Shown here one piece after another: positions 28,568 to 36,747 of a DNA stretch of 64,000 bases. The position numbers and the translations under genes were made by a program. Source of the DNA: Granulosicoccus antarcticus IMCC3135. Its GTDB lineage: Bacteria > Pseudomonadota > Gammaproteobacteria > Granulosicoccales > Granulosicoccaceae. The notes beneath the pieces are model-generated. The model did not search any database. It saw only the letters and a list, made by a program, of their open reading frames with translations, and was not told where the DNA came from. Within the stretch, counting starts at the first letter, position 1. Each line of letters opens with the position of its first letter. The stretch is taken from assembly GCF_002215215.1 (NCBI RefSeq), contig NZ_CP018632.1, positions 7,126,501 to 7,190,500 on the forward strand, given 5' to 3'.

Positions 28568-29333
28568 AAATCACTCCAATGCAGTCAACGATATCAAGTA
28601 GTGGCTTTTCCACAGAGCAGGTCTCTTGGAAGAGAGATCCGACACCACTACAGCTATAGATAGTACGTCGGTCTTTGAGCGCATGGGGAGAAGTAAACTT
28701 TCAGTTCAATACTTCATTGGTGTGCATGGCTCTCTCTCACACCAACTCAGAATACGAAAAACTGAAGAAAGGCGGCTTCGGTCAGGACAGCGCTCCGCGA
28801 GAGATGCCCTCGGGCCAAGGACTTGGTCGAAGTGGATTTGACAAGCAATTGTTCTCCATAACAGAGCGCTCAATGCCAGCCTCGAACAGAGCCCTTCAGG
28901 AGTATCCGAGCGCCCGGCTCAAGCAATATCAGTCGCTACCAGAAGCTGCTCCAAACCACCGCCATATTGAAAATATGATCTGTTACAAAATTGTCAGATG
29001 TTGACTGCTTCATCTGAACAAATCAGGCTAGCAACAGACACTTCAAATGCCACTGTGTAAACGTAGAATTTTTCTATCATGGTTTTTTAACCCTAAATAC
29101 TCGTGTTTAATATGAACCACGTCGACGGCATGACCTACTTCGACTTGATTGAATCGATGTAATTACTATTTTCTGAAGTTTTTACAAAACACCAGCTGTT
29201 GTATTAATGGTCTTTGATTTAACAAGCAAAGCCACGATGGTATCGAAAACCTGACAACTGTTCCGAGCAGGTACATTGATCGATGAACAAGCAGCTCATC
29301 TTTCACGCCGCTGAACTATTTAGAGGAAATGAC
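28568..29333. other. Intergenic region, no supported gene
   Basis: About 765 bp between divergent transcription units (ldh leftward, envelope operon rightward). It must contain promoters for both. Candidate ORFs (for example 28675-29004) show no signal sequence, domain or ribosome-binding site that I can support. AT-rich stretches near 29070-29230 are compatible with promoter DNA for the operon at 29334. Confidence 0.5.
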
Positions 29334-29810
29334 ATGAGCACAGTAGACAAACAGGGCATGAACTCCAAGGACAATGCCTCAGAAACAATCAACGAGGTGA
29401 AAGATGAGGTTTCTCAAGTGTCAGAAGCCGGCACCGAGGCTGCAAAGAAAGTGGCAGATACTCACTTCGAGCAAGGACGAGAAGCAACAACAGAACAGCT
29501 GGATAACGCCAGTGACGCGATGAGCGACGTTGCACAGAAGCTTCAGGATAATGACAGCCCCTTCGCAAGCTATGCCTCGGAGCTTTCCGACCAGCTTTCA
29601 TCATTTTCCAACAAGCTATCGACCAGCTCCATTGACGATCTGGTTGGCGGAGCCCGTTCGCTTGCTCGTGACAATCCCGCAGCGTTCATGCTCGGCAGTA
29701 TGGCTATCGGCCTTGCCGCATCACGTTTTTTCAAGGCAACGGGTGAACAGGTCTCTCATCAGGCAAACGAATCAAACACCCCTTCAGACCCTCACTACAA
29801 AGTGATATAG
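29334..29810 (+). CDS. YqjD/DUF883-like stress-associated membrane-anchored protein
   Basis: This 158-aa protein starts at the ATG at 29334, well placed after GAGGAA; an upstream in-frame ATG at 29283 lacks a site. The N-terminal part is charged and amphipathic (long coiled-coil-like stretch rich in Glu, Ala and Ser). The C-terminus has a single membrane anchor preceded by Arg-Asp-Asn-Pro: ARDNPAAFMLGSMAIGLAAS. The same (R)xNP/QP anchor appears in the gene at 30470. YqjD-type proteins bind the inner membrane in stationary phase. It is the first gene of a four-gene unit ending at 31372. Confidence 0.7.
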   Translation: MSTVDKQGMNSKDNASETINEVKDEVSQVSEAGTEAAKKVADTHFEQGREATTEQLDNASDAMSDVAQKLQDNDSPFASYASELSDQLSSFSNKLSTSSIDDLVGGARSLARDNPAAFMLGSMAIGLAASRFFKATGEQVSHQANESNTPSDPHYKVI

Positions 29811-29844
29811 CAGTGAACAACGAAGTTGGTACGATTCTGCTGCA

Positions 29845-30024
29845 ATGCGCAACACTGGACAATCGGTCGATACACAACGCGCAGACAACACAAACATCGA
29901 TCACGCGAATTCGGTGACTCCACCGACCGGTAATTCCACTATTGGCCAGACAAATACCAATAGCCCGGACCAGCACGACAAAATCCCCGGGCACGCTGGT
30001 CGAGTAACTCGAGAGGAGGCGTAA
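29845..30024 (+). CDS. Possible small hydrophilic protein
   Basis: A 59-codon frame (MRNTGQSVDTQRADNTNIDH and on to GRVTREEA) fills the gap between the genes at 29334 and 30027. Its stop lies 2 bp before the next ATG, within that gene's GAGGAGG site, suggesting coupling. It has no clear ribosome-binding site of its own and no known family. Position and composition (polar, Asn/Thr-rich) make it plausible but unproven. Confidence 0.4.
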   Translation: MRNTGQSVDTQRADNTNIDHANSVTPPTGNSTIGQTNTNSPDQHDKIPGHAGRVTREEA

Positions 30025-30026
30025 GC

Positions 30027-30473
30027 ATGAGCATCCAAACCCCTGACAGAAATGTCGGTTCAGCGCCCGGCGTGACGAGCGATAACGAAGACTTGCACAA
30101 CGTCGGCTCCCTGCTATCGCAGCTAGGTCATGATGTCGGAAGCCTGGTCAGCACTGAAGTCAGCTTGGCAAAGGCTGAGATCAGCGAGTCATTGGATGAT
30201 GTAAAAAAAGGCGCCATTAGCCTGGTGAGTGCAGCCGTAGTCTTGTTTGCAGGACTTATCATTCTGCTCAATGGCTTGGCACGCACCTTGGCAGCAGTTG
30301 CCGACATGCAAGCCTGGGTCAGCTTCCTTATCGTAGGCGGACTAGTCAGCATCATTGGCGGTGTGTTACTGGCCAATGGTAAATCCAAACTATCTACCGA
30401 CAATCTTTCCATCAAACGGACCGAAGCATCTCTTCGCAAAGATCAACAAGTTGCCAAGGAGCAATTGCCATGA
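30027..30473 (+). CDS. DUF1469/YqjE-like (phage holin superfamily) membrane protein
   Basis: The product is 148 aa. The amphipathic region (LGHDVGSLVSTEVSLAKAEI) is followed by two transmembrane helices at about residues 70-90 (GAISLVSAAVVLFAGLIILL) and 97-118 (WVSFLIVGGLVSIIGGVLLA), matching DUF1469/YqjE. A strong GAGGAGG precedes the ATG. The last codons overlap the start of the next gene (ATGA at 30470). Family members sit with YqjD- and YqjK-like proteins in stationary-phase or osmotic-stress operons, as here. Confidence 0.8.
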   Translation: MSIQTPDRNVGSAPGVTSDNEDLHNVGSLLSQLGHDVGSLVSTEVSLAKAEISESLDDVKKGAISLVSAAVVLFAGLIILLNGLARTLAAVADMQAWVSFLIVGGLVSIIGGVLLANGKSKLSTDNLSIKRTEASLRKDQQVAKEQLP

Positions 30474-31372
30474 ATAACTCAGAACATAATTCTCAATCGC
30501 AGCATTCCGATGACGTGGACTCTCTTGCGCACGATGCCGACAGACGCCGTGACCGGATTGAAAAGACGTTGGACCTTCTGGGAGGCAAACTCTCTCCCGA
30601 GCACTTGAAGGACCAGGCGTTTGATTTGTTCAGAGAACACGGCAGCGAACTGGCATCAGGATTACAGCGCTCTGCGAAAAACAATCCGGTGCCGCTACTG
30701 CTGACAGGGGTAGGCATCGCGTGGATGATGATGAGTCAACGTAATGAGCGAGAGCACAGTGAGCACTACAGACAGTATCCCGAGTTCAAGCAACCGCCAA
30801 TGGATACCCGATACATTCCTGATAGCAAAGCGTTTTCAGACAGGAACCATTCCGCCGACTCCTCAGGTGATAGCTTGTCGGAAAAGTTCACAGAAGCCAG
30901 AGACGCTGTGACAGACACTGCCAGCAGTAGCTGGGACTCGGTGAGTGAAACTGCTCAAGATGCCCGCGACGCAACGGGTGAACGGCTGCATTCCATGCGT
31001 GAACAATCGGCAGCAATGTCCAATCGACTTCAGCAACAATATCGATCCTCAGCTCAAGGGCTTAGTCGGACAACCGATGACTGGGCTAACGATGCCTCAC
31101 GATTCATGCGAGAGCAGCCGCTGGTCGCCGGAGCTCTGGGGATAGCCTTGGGAGCACTACTGGGTGGACTGATGCCCACCAGTGACAAAGAACGTCAACT
31201 TGCCCGTCAGGCAGTAAATAGTGATGCGGGCAAGGCGGCTGTTGATCGCTCATCAGATATACTGAAAACAGCCAAGGACGAAGCCAGTGAACATATTGCA
31301 AAAGCGGGTGAAGTTGTCCGAGAGAAAGTAGAGGAAGTCAAGCAGAGCACAACGTCTACCACTGAGGCATGA
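30470..31372 (+). CDS. DUF3618-containing membrane-anchored stress protein
   Basis: The 300-aa protein carries an N-terminal DUF3618-type segment (DADRRRDRIEKTLDLLGGKLSPEHL) and a membrane segment NPVPLLLTGVGIAWMMM at about residues 63-85. A long polar region with repeated amphipathic helices (KFTEARDAVTDTASSSWDSV) follows, then a second anchor REQPLVAGALGIALGALLGG at about 212-235. An apolipoprotein-like C-terminal helix (AKDEASEHIAKAGEVVREKV) closes it. Last gene of the operon, overlapping the DUF1469 gene by 4 bp. Probably shapes or protects the inner membrane under stress, by analogy with YqjD/DUF883 proteins. Confidence 0.72.
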   Translation: MNNSEHNSQSQHSDDVDSLAHDADRRRDRIEKTLDLLGGKLSPEHLKDQAFDLFREHGSELASGLQRSAKNNPVPLLLTGVGIAWMMMSQRNEREHSEHYRQYPEFKQPPMDTRYIPDSKAFSDRNHSADSSGDSLSEKFTEARDAVTDTASSSWDSVSETAQDARDATGERLHSMREQSAAMSNRLQQQYRSSAQGLSRTTDDWANDASRFMREQPLVAGALGIALGALLGGLMPTSDKERQLARQAVNSDAGKAAVDRSSDILKTAKDEASEHIAKAGEVVREKVEEVKQSTTSTTEA

Positions 31373-31418
31373 AGTACTGATCCTGACCGGGCAGAGAGTA
31401 AAGTAACTGTCTGAGAAA

Positions 31419-31451
31419 TCAGGCTTGCTCGAGTTTATCGAGCAGGCCTGA
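31419..31451 (+). terminator. Long stem-loop after the envelope operon
   Basis: TCAGGCTTGCTCGA pairs with TCGAGCAGGCCTGA (one mismatch) around GTTTA, 46 bp after the stop of the DUF3618 gene. The stem is stable but no T-run follows, so it may be a processed or factor-dependent end. Confidence 0.55.
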
Positions 31452-31610
31452 CTAATAATTCGGACCTGAATGGTGAGCAGATCCGGTTCGATATCAGAGC
31501 ATCGATGCGGTGAATGTCACTGGCAAACCGGTAACAAGCAACAGCCTCTATTCTTGATTCATCAAGACGATCTGAACTTCTGATATACACACGCGCCATT
31601 TAGACGCATG

Positions 31611-31955
31611 TCAGTCGTACGCAGCCGTTACAATTATTTCTACCTTGAGGATCTCCCGAGCAAGCTTGACCTCGCCGCAGGCTCTGGCAGGGGCATGGCC
31701 GCTGGGCACCCAGGCATTCCAGATTTCATTGAATTCTGCGAAATACGCCATGTCCGACAGCCAGACAGTGGCTCGCAACATTTGCTCGCGCGACGACCCC
31801 GCCTCTTTGAGCAAAGCATCCACACGCCCGAGACAATCGTTAGCCTGCTCCGCGATCGTATCTCCGCTTCCTACCTGACCGGTCAGATACACAATACCAT
31901 TGTGCTTGACGATTTTGCTACTGCGCTCATCGGTCTTCTGTCGCTCAATAGACAT
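31611..31955 (-). CDS. ridA: RidA (YjgF/YER057c/UK114) family protein
   Basis: I take the ATG at 31955 (MSIERQKTDERSSKIVKHNG), preceded by GAGGAA, giving 114 aa; a longer in-frame start would add unrelated sequence from the tnpB element end. Typical motifs are VYLTGQVG, IAEQANDCLGRVDALLKEAG and the catalytic-pocket region VPSGHAPARACGEVKLA with the conserved Arg. RidA proteins deaminate reactive enamine/imine intermediates from amino-acid metabolism. The C-terminus (VEIIVTAAYD) is complete. It lies immediately beyond the right end of the tnpB element. Confidence 0.88.
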   Translation of the reverse strand: MSIERQKTDERSSKIVKHNGIVYLTGQVGSGDTIAEQANDCLGRVDALLKEAGSSREQMLRATVWLSDMAYFAEFNEIWNAWVPSGHAPARACGEVKLAREILKVEIIVTAAYD

Positions 31956-32043
31956 GATTTTATTCCTCGATTCCGTTTTTCCAATCGCCGAGTTTAACGC
32001 AGATGGCCTTCTTCTCACCAGCATTGAGCCGACATTGACGTCC

Positions 32044-32068
32044 TCCCCTCCCTGAAGAAGAAAGGGGA
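32044..32068 (-). other. IS200/IS605-type right-end hairpin of the tnpB element
   Basis: On the - strand TCCCCT and AGGGGA close a hairpin just after the tnpB stop, followed by AGGACGTCAATG. This is the usual right-end structure of tnpB-only (IS1341-type) elements, and in active elements forms the 3' part of the guide (omega) RNA. Confidence 0.65.
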
Positions 32069-32080
32069 TTCCTACGGCGT

Positions 32081-33345
32081 TCAAGCACATGCCTGAATCG
32101 CTTCAGTGGGTTCCTGCTTCACTGGGGCTGCCTTAACTGCATGTTCGTGCAATTCAGGCCTGACGTCCCCTCCACAGGCCATCACGGCGTGTCCCGCCGC
32201 TACGATATTCTTTGCCGCATTGACATCGGCGTTCTCTGCATGCCCACAAGAGACACAGCAGAAGCTCTCTTGAATTTTGCGGTTCTCTTGCGCTATATGG
32301 CCACAGCCTGAGCATTGCTGACTGGTGTACTGAGCCGGCACCACGATCAAATCACCACCCGCCCACTTGAGTTTGTAGCCCAACTGTCGACGGAATTCAC
32401 CCCAACCTTGATCGAGAATTGCTCGATTGAGACCCGATTTGGCCTTGACGTTTTTTCCTGGAGCTTGTCGGGTGCCGGAAGCCGAACGAGACATATTGCT
32501 GACCTTCAGGTCTTCGATACACACCACCGCGTGATTTTGTGCGGGGCCGCCCAGGCAAATGAGGTGTGATTTCTGATGTAGGTAGTCGGCTCGGACATTG
32601 GCGATTCGAATATACAGGCGGGCAATTTTTGCTTTCTGTTTTTTCCAATTACGGGAATACTTGCACCGACGAGCCAGCGATCGCTGTGCGTGTGCCAATT
32701 GTCGTTGAAGTTGTGTAAAGCTGTTCTTTGGCAAATGAATGACACCGTCGCTTTGTGCTGCAAAAACGGTGATGCCCAAGTCGAGACCAATCGCTGTTGT
32801 GGATGGGTGTAGAGGAGTCTCAACCTGTTGTGCAGTCTGGACAGAAAAGAACCGCGTACGCAGTACTTACCCCCTCGCTCACTGACGGTGATATTACGTA
32901 GCGTGCCGATGACATTACGGCTGTTTCGGTAGCGCATCCAGCCTAACTTGGGTAGAAAAATACGATTGTTGGCCTGATCAAGCTTGAACTGTTTGGGTTC
33001 CGGAAAGCGAAAGCTATTCCCGCGGCCTTTCTTTTTGTACGAGGGGAAAGCAGCGCGTTTGGAAAAGAAGTTCTGATAGGCCCGATCAAGATCTTTCAGC
33101 GATTGCTGCAACGTTTGAGCGGGTGCTAGTTGAAGCCACAGTGTGGCTTGATCTTTACGCCAGGTTGTCAGGCTCTTGCACATCTGGACATAGCTGATGT
33201 ACTTCAGTTCGGCCTTATGGTTCTCTTGCTGAAGTGCCAATGCCTTGTTGTAGACAAACCGGGAACAGCCTGCAAACTGCCACAGCTGGCGGGTTTGTTC
33301 ACCATTGGGGCGTAGCTCGAACTTGAAGGCTTGTAGACGTTCCAT
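32081..33345 (-). pseudogene. tnpB: TnpB (IS200/IS605 OrfB) RNA-guided nuclease gene, frameshifted
   Basis: The N-terminal frame (ATG at 33345, MERLQAFKFELRPNGEQTRQ) and the C-terminal frame (32081 to about 32860) are offset by two bases. The joint maps near 32853-32858, where CGCG in place of CG breaks YCVRFFSVQTAQQVETPLHP. The C-terminal part has the RuvC Asp in TTAIGLDLGITVF, Glu in VCIEDLKVSNM, a CxxC...CxxC zinc ribbon (CSGCGHIAQENRKIQESFCCVSCGH) and the final Asp in NADVNAAKNI, so all catalytic residues are preserved. No tnpA accompanies it. The frameshift probably inactivates it, and appears recent. Confidence 0.88.
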
Positions 33346-33400
33346 GGACTGAATAATACACTGGACCGATAGAGAGTATGCCACAGATACCCATTAAATA

Positions 33401-33416
33401 CTGTATTTATAAACAG
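33401..33416. promoter_or_regulatory. LexA/SOS-box-like palindrome
   Basis: CTGTATTTATAAACAG fits the gammaproteobacterial LexA consensus CTGT-N8-ACAG with an AT-rich centre, preceded by TA. It lies 56 bp upstream of the tnpB start and between that element and the group II intron. No recognisable SOS gene starts beside it on either strand. Confidence 0.5.
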
Positions 33417-33529
33417 CTATTAGAGGATGTATTATTACTATCGAATCAGGAAAATCTTCGAGCTAGACGAAAAAGAGGCTCCGCCTCTAGCGATCGGGAT
33501 AGGGGCCGACCGAAGACGGGCCCCTCCCA

Positions 33530-33564
33530 CACCACCCGGCATGCGGGTCCGCACCGGGCGGTTC
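33530..33564 (-). ncRNA. Group II intron domain V
   Basis: On the - strand GAACCGCCCGG pairs with CCGGGTGGTG with an upper stem TGCGG/CGCA, the size and shape of the catalytic domain V. It follows the maturase stop. Confidence 0.7.
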
Positions 33565-33576
33565 GAGAAGTTGAGG

Positions 33577-34947
33577 TCATGAGAGACGAGGTACATCTAA
33601 GCCATCGTAGTATTTGACTGATAGAATAAAGTGCAATCCCGAAAGGCTGTTGTGCCAACAACGTTTGCTAGAACAAGCGATGAGCTTAGCCAACTCCTGC
33701 GAGGCACCGAGACGACGTAAAGCGTCAAACGTCGTACGGCCACGTCGCCAGTGCTTGAGCTGGATGGCCCGCAATCGGCGTCGTATCCAGCCGTCCAAAT
33801 CACGGAAGATTTTCGGAGTACGTGCCAGATGAAAGTAGGCCTTCCAACCGGGAATGAAACTTCGAAGTTCTACCGCGACCTGAACAAGGCTGCGACCACC
33901 GACGCGACGTGTGATTTGCCGGATGCGCTGCTTGAACTTGACGATTGCCGAAGGTGATACCGCAATTTTAACCGTGTTCCCACTCCACCGCCGTAAGCAG
34001 TAGCCCAGAAGCTTACGACCAAACACGGGCCCGACTGCAGTCTTTGCCTCGTTCACCCGAAGGTGCAGTTTTGCATACAGCTTCCGAAGAGAGCGCAGTA
34101 CCCGTTCCCCCGCCCGTTGACTACGAACATACACATTGCAGTCATCGGCGTATCGGGCAAACTTGTGTCCGCGCCTCTCCAGAGCCTGATCCACTTCGTC
34201 CAACAGCACATTAGCCAGTAACGGTGAAAGAGGGGAGCCTTGTACGGTTCCCTCCAAGCGTTCCACCAATACGCCGTTGATCATGACGCCAGCTCGAAGA
34301 AATCGTCGAATCAACCGAAGAACGGCCTTATCGTCGATTCGCTTACTCAGCCGGTCCATGAGAACGTCGTGATTGACCCTGTCGAAAAATTTCTCAAGAT
34401 CCAAATCAACCACCACCTGATAGCCTTGTTGCACACACTGCTGTGCATGGAGCACAGCGTCATGAGCACTTCGACCCGGGCGAAAGCCGTAGCTGAATTC
34501 CGAAAACGTCGGGTCAAGCAGGGGTTGCAGTACTTGCAACAGTGCCTGCTGGATCAGGCGATCAATGACGGTGGGTATCCCCAATTCCCTGGAGCCTCCA
34601 CCCGGTTTCGGAATTTCCACGCGTCGCACGGCCGATGGCCGATAACTACCGCGCAGCAATTCATCCCGGATCACTGGCCACTGGGTTTGAAGATATTCAA
34701 TCGTTTGAGTGATTGAAAGACCGTCTACGCCCGCACTACCTTTATTGGCTTTGACGCGTTTCCACGCCTCCACCATGTTCTCTCGCGAGAGCGCCTGCTC
34801 AAGCAGATTCTCCCGCCCCAAGCTTTCGGTTCGTTGAGGCACCGACACCGCTTCACCGCGTGCAGGAAACTTTCGGGCTTCACCCGTTCGTCTCTCACTG
34901 CGCCTCGATCTCCCGAGTTTCTGGTGCTTTGCTTTGTCGAGCGTCAT
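33577..34947 (-). CDS. ltrA: Group II intron reverse transcriptase/maturase
   Basis: The 456-aa intron-encoded protein has reverse transcriptase motifs in order: RVEIPKPGGGSRELGIPTVIDRLIQQ, FSYGFRPGRSAHDA, VVDLDLEKFFDRVNHDVLMDRL, GSPLSPLLANVLLDEVDQAL, FARYADDCNVYV (catalytic YADD) and LGYCLRRW. The maturase X/GIIM domain at the C-terminus reads FIPGWKAYFHLARTP and RRLRAIQLKHWRR. No HNH endonuclease domain follows, as in IIC-type proteins. The frame is intact, so splicing and retrohoming competence is plausible. Confidence 0.95.
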   Translation of the reverse strand: MTLDKAKHQKLGRSRRSERRTGEARKFPARGEAVSVPQRTESLGRENLLEQALSRENMVEAWKRVKANKGSAGVDGLSITQTIEYLQTQWPVIRDELLRGSYRPSAVRRVEIPKPGGGSRELGIPTVIDRLIQQALLQVLQPLLDPTFSEFSYGFRPGRSAHDAVLHAQQCVQQGYQVVVDLDLEKFFDRVNHDVLMDRLSKRIDDKAVLRLIRRFLRAGVMINGVLVERLEGTVQGSPLSPLLANVLLDEVDQALERRGHKFARYADDCNVYVRSQRAGERVLRSLRKLYAKLHLRVNEAKTAVGPVFGRKLLGYCLRRWSGNTVKIAVSPSAIVKFKQRIRQITRRVGGRSLVQVAVELRSFIPGWKAYFHLARTPKIFRDLDGWIRRRLRAIQLKHWRRGRTTFDALRRLGASQELAKLIACSSKRCWHNSLSGLHFILSVKYYDGLDVPRLS

Positions 34948-35337
34948 CGTCTTCTAGCTCTCCTTCTCGTTTAGCCCTTCATCGCATGATGACGACTACT
35001 ATGGCCTCTGCTGACTTCTCACTCCGACCAGACGATCGTCGCCCTTTCAGGCACAAGGTGAGATCTCCCCGGGTAAGACTGCAATCCTTCCCCACACAAC
35101 CGCCGAATCTACATTATCTCCCTTTGACCACAAGAGCTTCGCGATGATAGGCCCGCTCGCCCTGGTTGATAACGCCTCAATATTCGGTTCTTGTTCATCG
35201 GCTCGTGGTTTCGCTAGACACTTCCTCCCCACGCTTGGTCGCCCTTGCGCAGTTGTGCTTCACTTCGGTCGCTATGGTCAGCTTCCGGGAGGACTTTCAC
35301 CTCCAAGATTGCACCCATGCCGGGCGCACCTATCCAT

Positions 35338-35357
35338 CCCCGCCCTGAAGGACGAGG
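35338..35357 (-). other. Orphan IS605-like right-end hairpin used as intron target
   Basis: On the - strand CCTCGTCCT and AGGGCGGGG form a nine-pair stem with G-T wobbles, 8 nt before the intron 5' end. Flanking sequence (GCGCGGAAAGCC before, ATGGATAG after) resembles tnpB-element right ends, but no tnpB lies upstream. It is probably a remnant. Confidence 0.55.
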
Positions 35358-35539
35358 CTTTCCGCGCGTTGGGGTAAAAGCGAAGGCTATTCACGCATGG
35401 GATTGCGTCGCTGATACCCTGTATGTTTGCGCGAAGCAACCTATGTCCTGAAATTGTTCGTTCACTTGTGTCGGTGTTAGCATTGCTTGCATCGTCCCGG
35501 TCGGACTGTTTCCGCCCGGAACCAACAGGGAATAAAATC

Positions 35540-36631
35540 ATGAACAAAAAGATTCTAGCCATGGGCATTGTGGCAACCGCACTATCCTGGGGCACCGCCC
35601 AGGCCGCCGGTGAGAAGGTCATCATGGACACCGACTTCAGCACGATAGGCGATGACGGCCAAGTGCTGATCATGGCGTCTCAATTGCACGCCGAAGGCGC
35701 GATTGACCTGCTCGGCGTCACGGTTGTTACCGGCAATAACTGGATGGAACAGGAACTGGCGGAAGCCTTACGCGCTGTCGAACGGCTCGGTGTGCAGGAT
35801 GAGATCGGTGTCTGGGCAGGCTCTATCTATCCGCTAGTACACGATGCCAAAGGCTTCCAGAGCGAACAAGCGCTGTTTGGCTTCGGCGAAAGCTGGCAGA
35901 CCGCCTTGCACCGTCCCCGTCCAACTGCGGACAATCTTGTGGCACCCGCAGACGGATTTGCCAAGAGCACTGAACCACAGCCCGGCCACGCCGTCGACTT
36001 CATTATCGACACCGTGAAGGCCAACCCGGGGGAAGTAACATTACTGGTCATCGGGCCGGTCACCAACATTGCCATGGCAGTGCGCAAGGCACCTGAGATT
36101 GTGCCGATGATCAAGCGTATTGTTTACATGGGCGGAGCGGTGGATGTACGCGGCAACACGACACCTGCGGCGGAAATGAACATCTGGATTGACCCCGAGG
36201 CTGCTCGCATCGTCATGCGCGAGCCGATCGAACAAGCGCTGATCCCACTTGACGTTACCAACATCACCCCTTTCACCAAGGCCGAATATGACCGTATTGT
36301 GGCAACAGACGGCCCCGTACAGGACTTGTTCCGCGCAAGCTGGATGGGCGGCATGTTCGAAAGCGATCCCGATGCCACCACTAGCGTCTATGACACTCTG
36401 GCGCTAGGCTACCTGGTGGACCCGAGTTTCGCCACCCTGACAGAGGAACTGGCAGTCGATGTCGACACCAATTTCGGACCCGGTTATGGTCGCACCCTAG
36501 CCTACTGGCAGGATCAACCAACCAATCAACTACAGACAATGACCGTTATCAAGGAATTCGATACTGCACGCTTCTTTGATTTCTACATTGATCTGATGAC
36601 GCGACCAGTGCCGGTGGTCATGCAGGACTAG
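35540..36631 (+). CDS. Exported nucleoside hydrolase family protein
   Basis: From the ATG at 35540, preceded by AGGGAA, the product is 363 aa with a signal peptide (KKILAMGIVATALSWGTAQA). The mature protein has the calcium-site N-terminus IMDTDFSTIGDDGQVLIMAS, a variant of the usual DTDxGxDD. Later family motifs are LLVIGPVTNIAMAV, IVYMGGAVDVRGN, AEMNIWIDPEAARIV and VYDTLALGYLVDP. Nucleoside hydrolases split ribonucleosides to base and ribose. The periplasmic location suggests scavenging of extracellular nucleosides. It stands alone and converges on the dadA-like gene. Confidence 0.86.
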   Translation: MNKKILAMGIVATALSWGTAQAAGEKVIMDTDFSTIGDDGQVLIMASQLHAEGAIDLLGVTVVTGNNWMEQELAEALRAVERLGVQDEIGVWAGSIYPLVHDAKGFQSEQALFGFGESWQTALHRPRPTADNLVAPADGFAKSTEPQPGHAVDFIIDTVKANPGEVTLLVIGPVTNIAMAVRKAPEIVPMIKRIVYMGGAVDVRGNTTPAAEMNIWIDPEAARIVMREPIEQALIPLDVTNITPFTKAEYDRIVATDGPVQDLFRASWMGGMFESDPDATTSVYDTLALGYLVDPSFATLTEELAVDVDTNFGPGYGRTLAYWQDQPTNQLQTMTVIKEFDTARFFDFYIDLMTRPVPVVMQD

Positions 36632-36677
36632 AGCTGTCCAACGACAAGCTGAGAGTCAAGTCTTCAAGATACCAATG

Positions 36678-36707
36678 GTGTGCGAATTGCGCTTAGGAAT
36701 CGCACAC
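36678..36707. terminator. Stem-loop between convergent nucleoside hydrolase and dadA-like genes
   Basis: GTGTGCGA at 36678-36685 pairs with TCGCACAC at 36700-36707. The convergent placement suggests a bidirectional transcription end. Confidence 0.55.
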
Positions 36708-36747
36708 TCATTGTTGGCTCAATGCTCAAGCATTGTCGCTATCACGC

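Larger units (their letters stand above)
33494..35329 (-). mobile_element. Group II intron with maturase
   Basis: On the - strand the intron begins GTGCGCCCGGCATGGGTGCA at 35329, the standard 5' end of bacterial group II introns. It carries the maturase ORF in domain IV (33577-34947) and has a domain V hairpin at 33530-33564. A domain VI-like hairpin follows, ending near ATCCCGAT at about 33494. The 3' boundary is uncertain by a few bases. Its 5' exon is an IS605-like hairpin, a stem-loop target choice typical of class C (IIC) introns. Confidence 0.82.

Noticed and set aside
28675-29004. 109-codon frame between ldh and the envelope operon
   Set aside because: No start signal and no recognisable features.
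30027-30473. Holin-like protein as evidence of a prophage
   Set aside because: DUF1469/YqjE proteins share the holin superfamily label but sit in stress operons; no phage gene is nearby.
33377-33493. Short + strand frame after the LexA-like box as an SOS gene start
   Set aside because: The frame (MYYYYRIRKIF) runs into the intron boundary and matches no known SOS protein.
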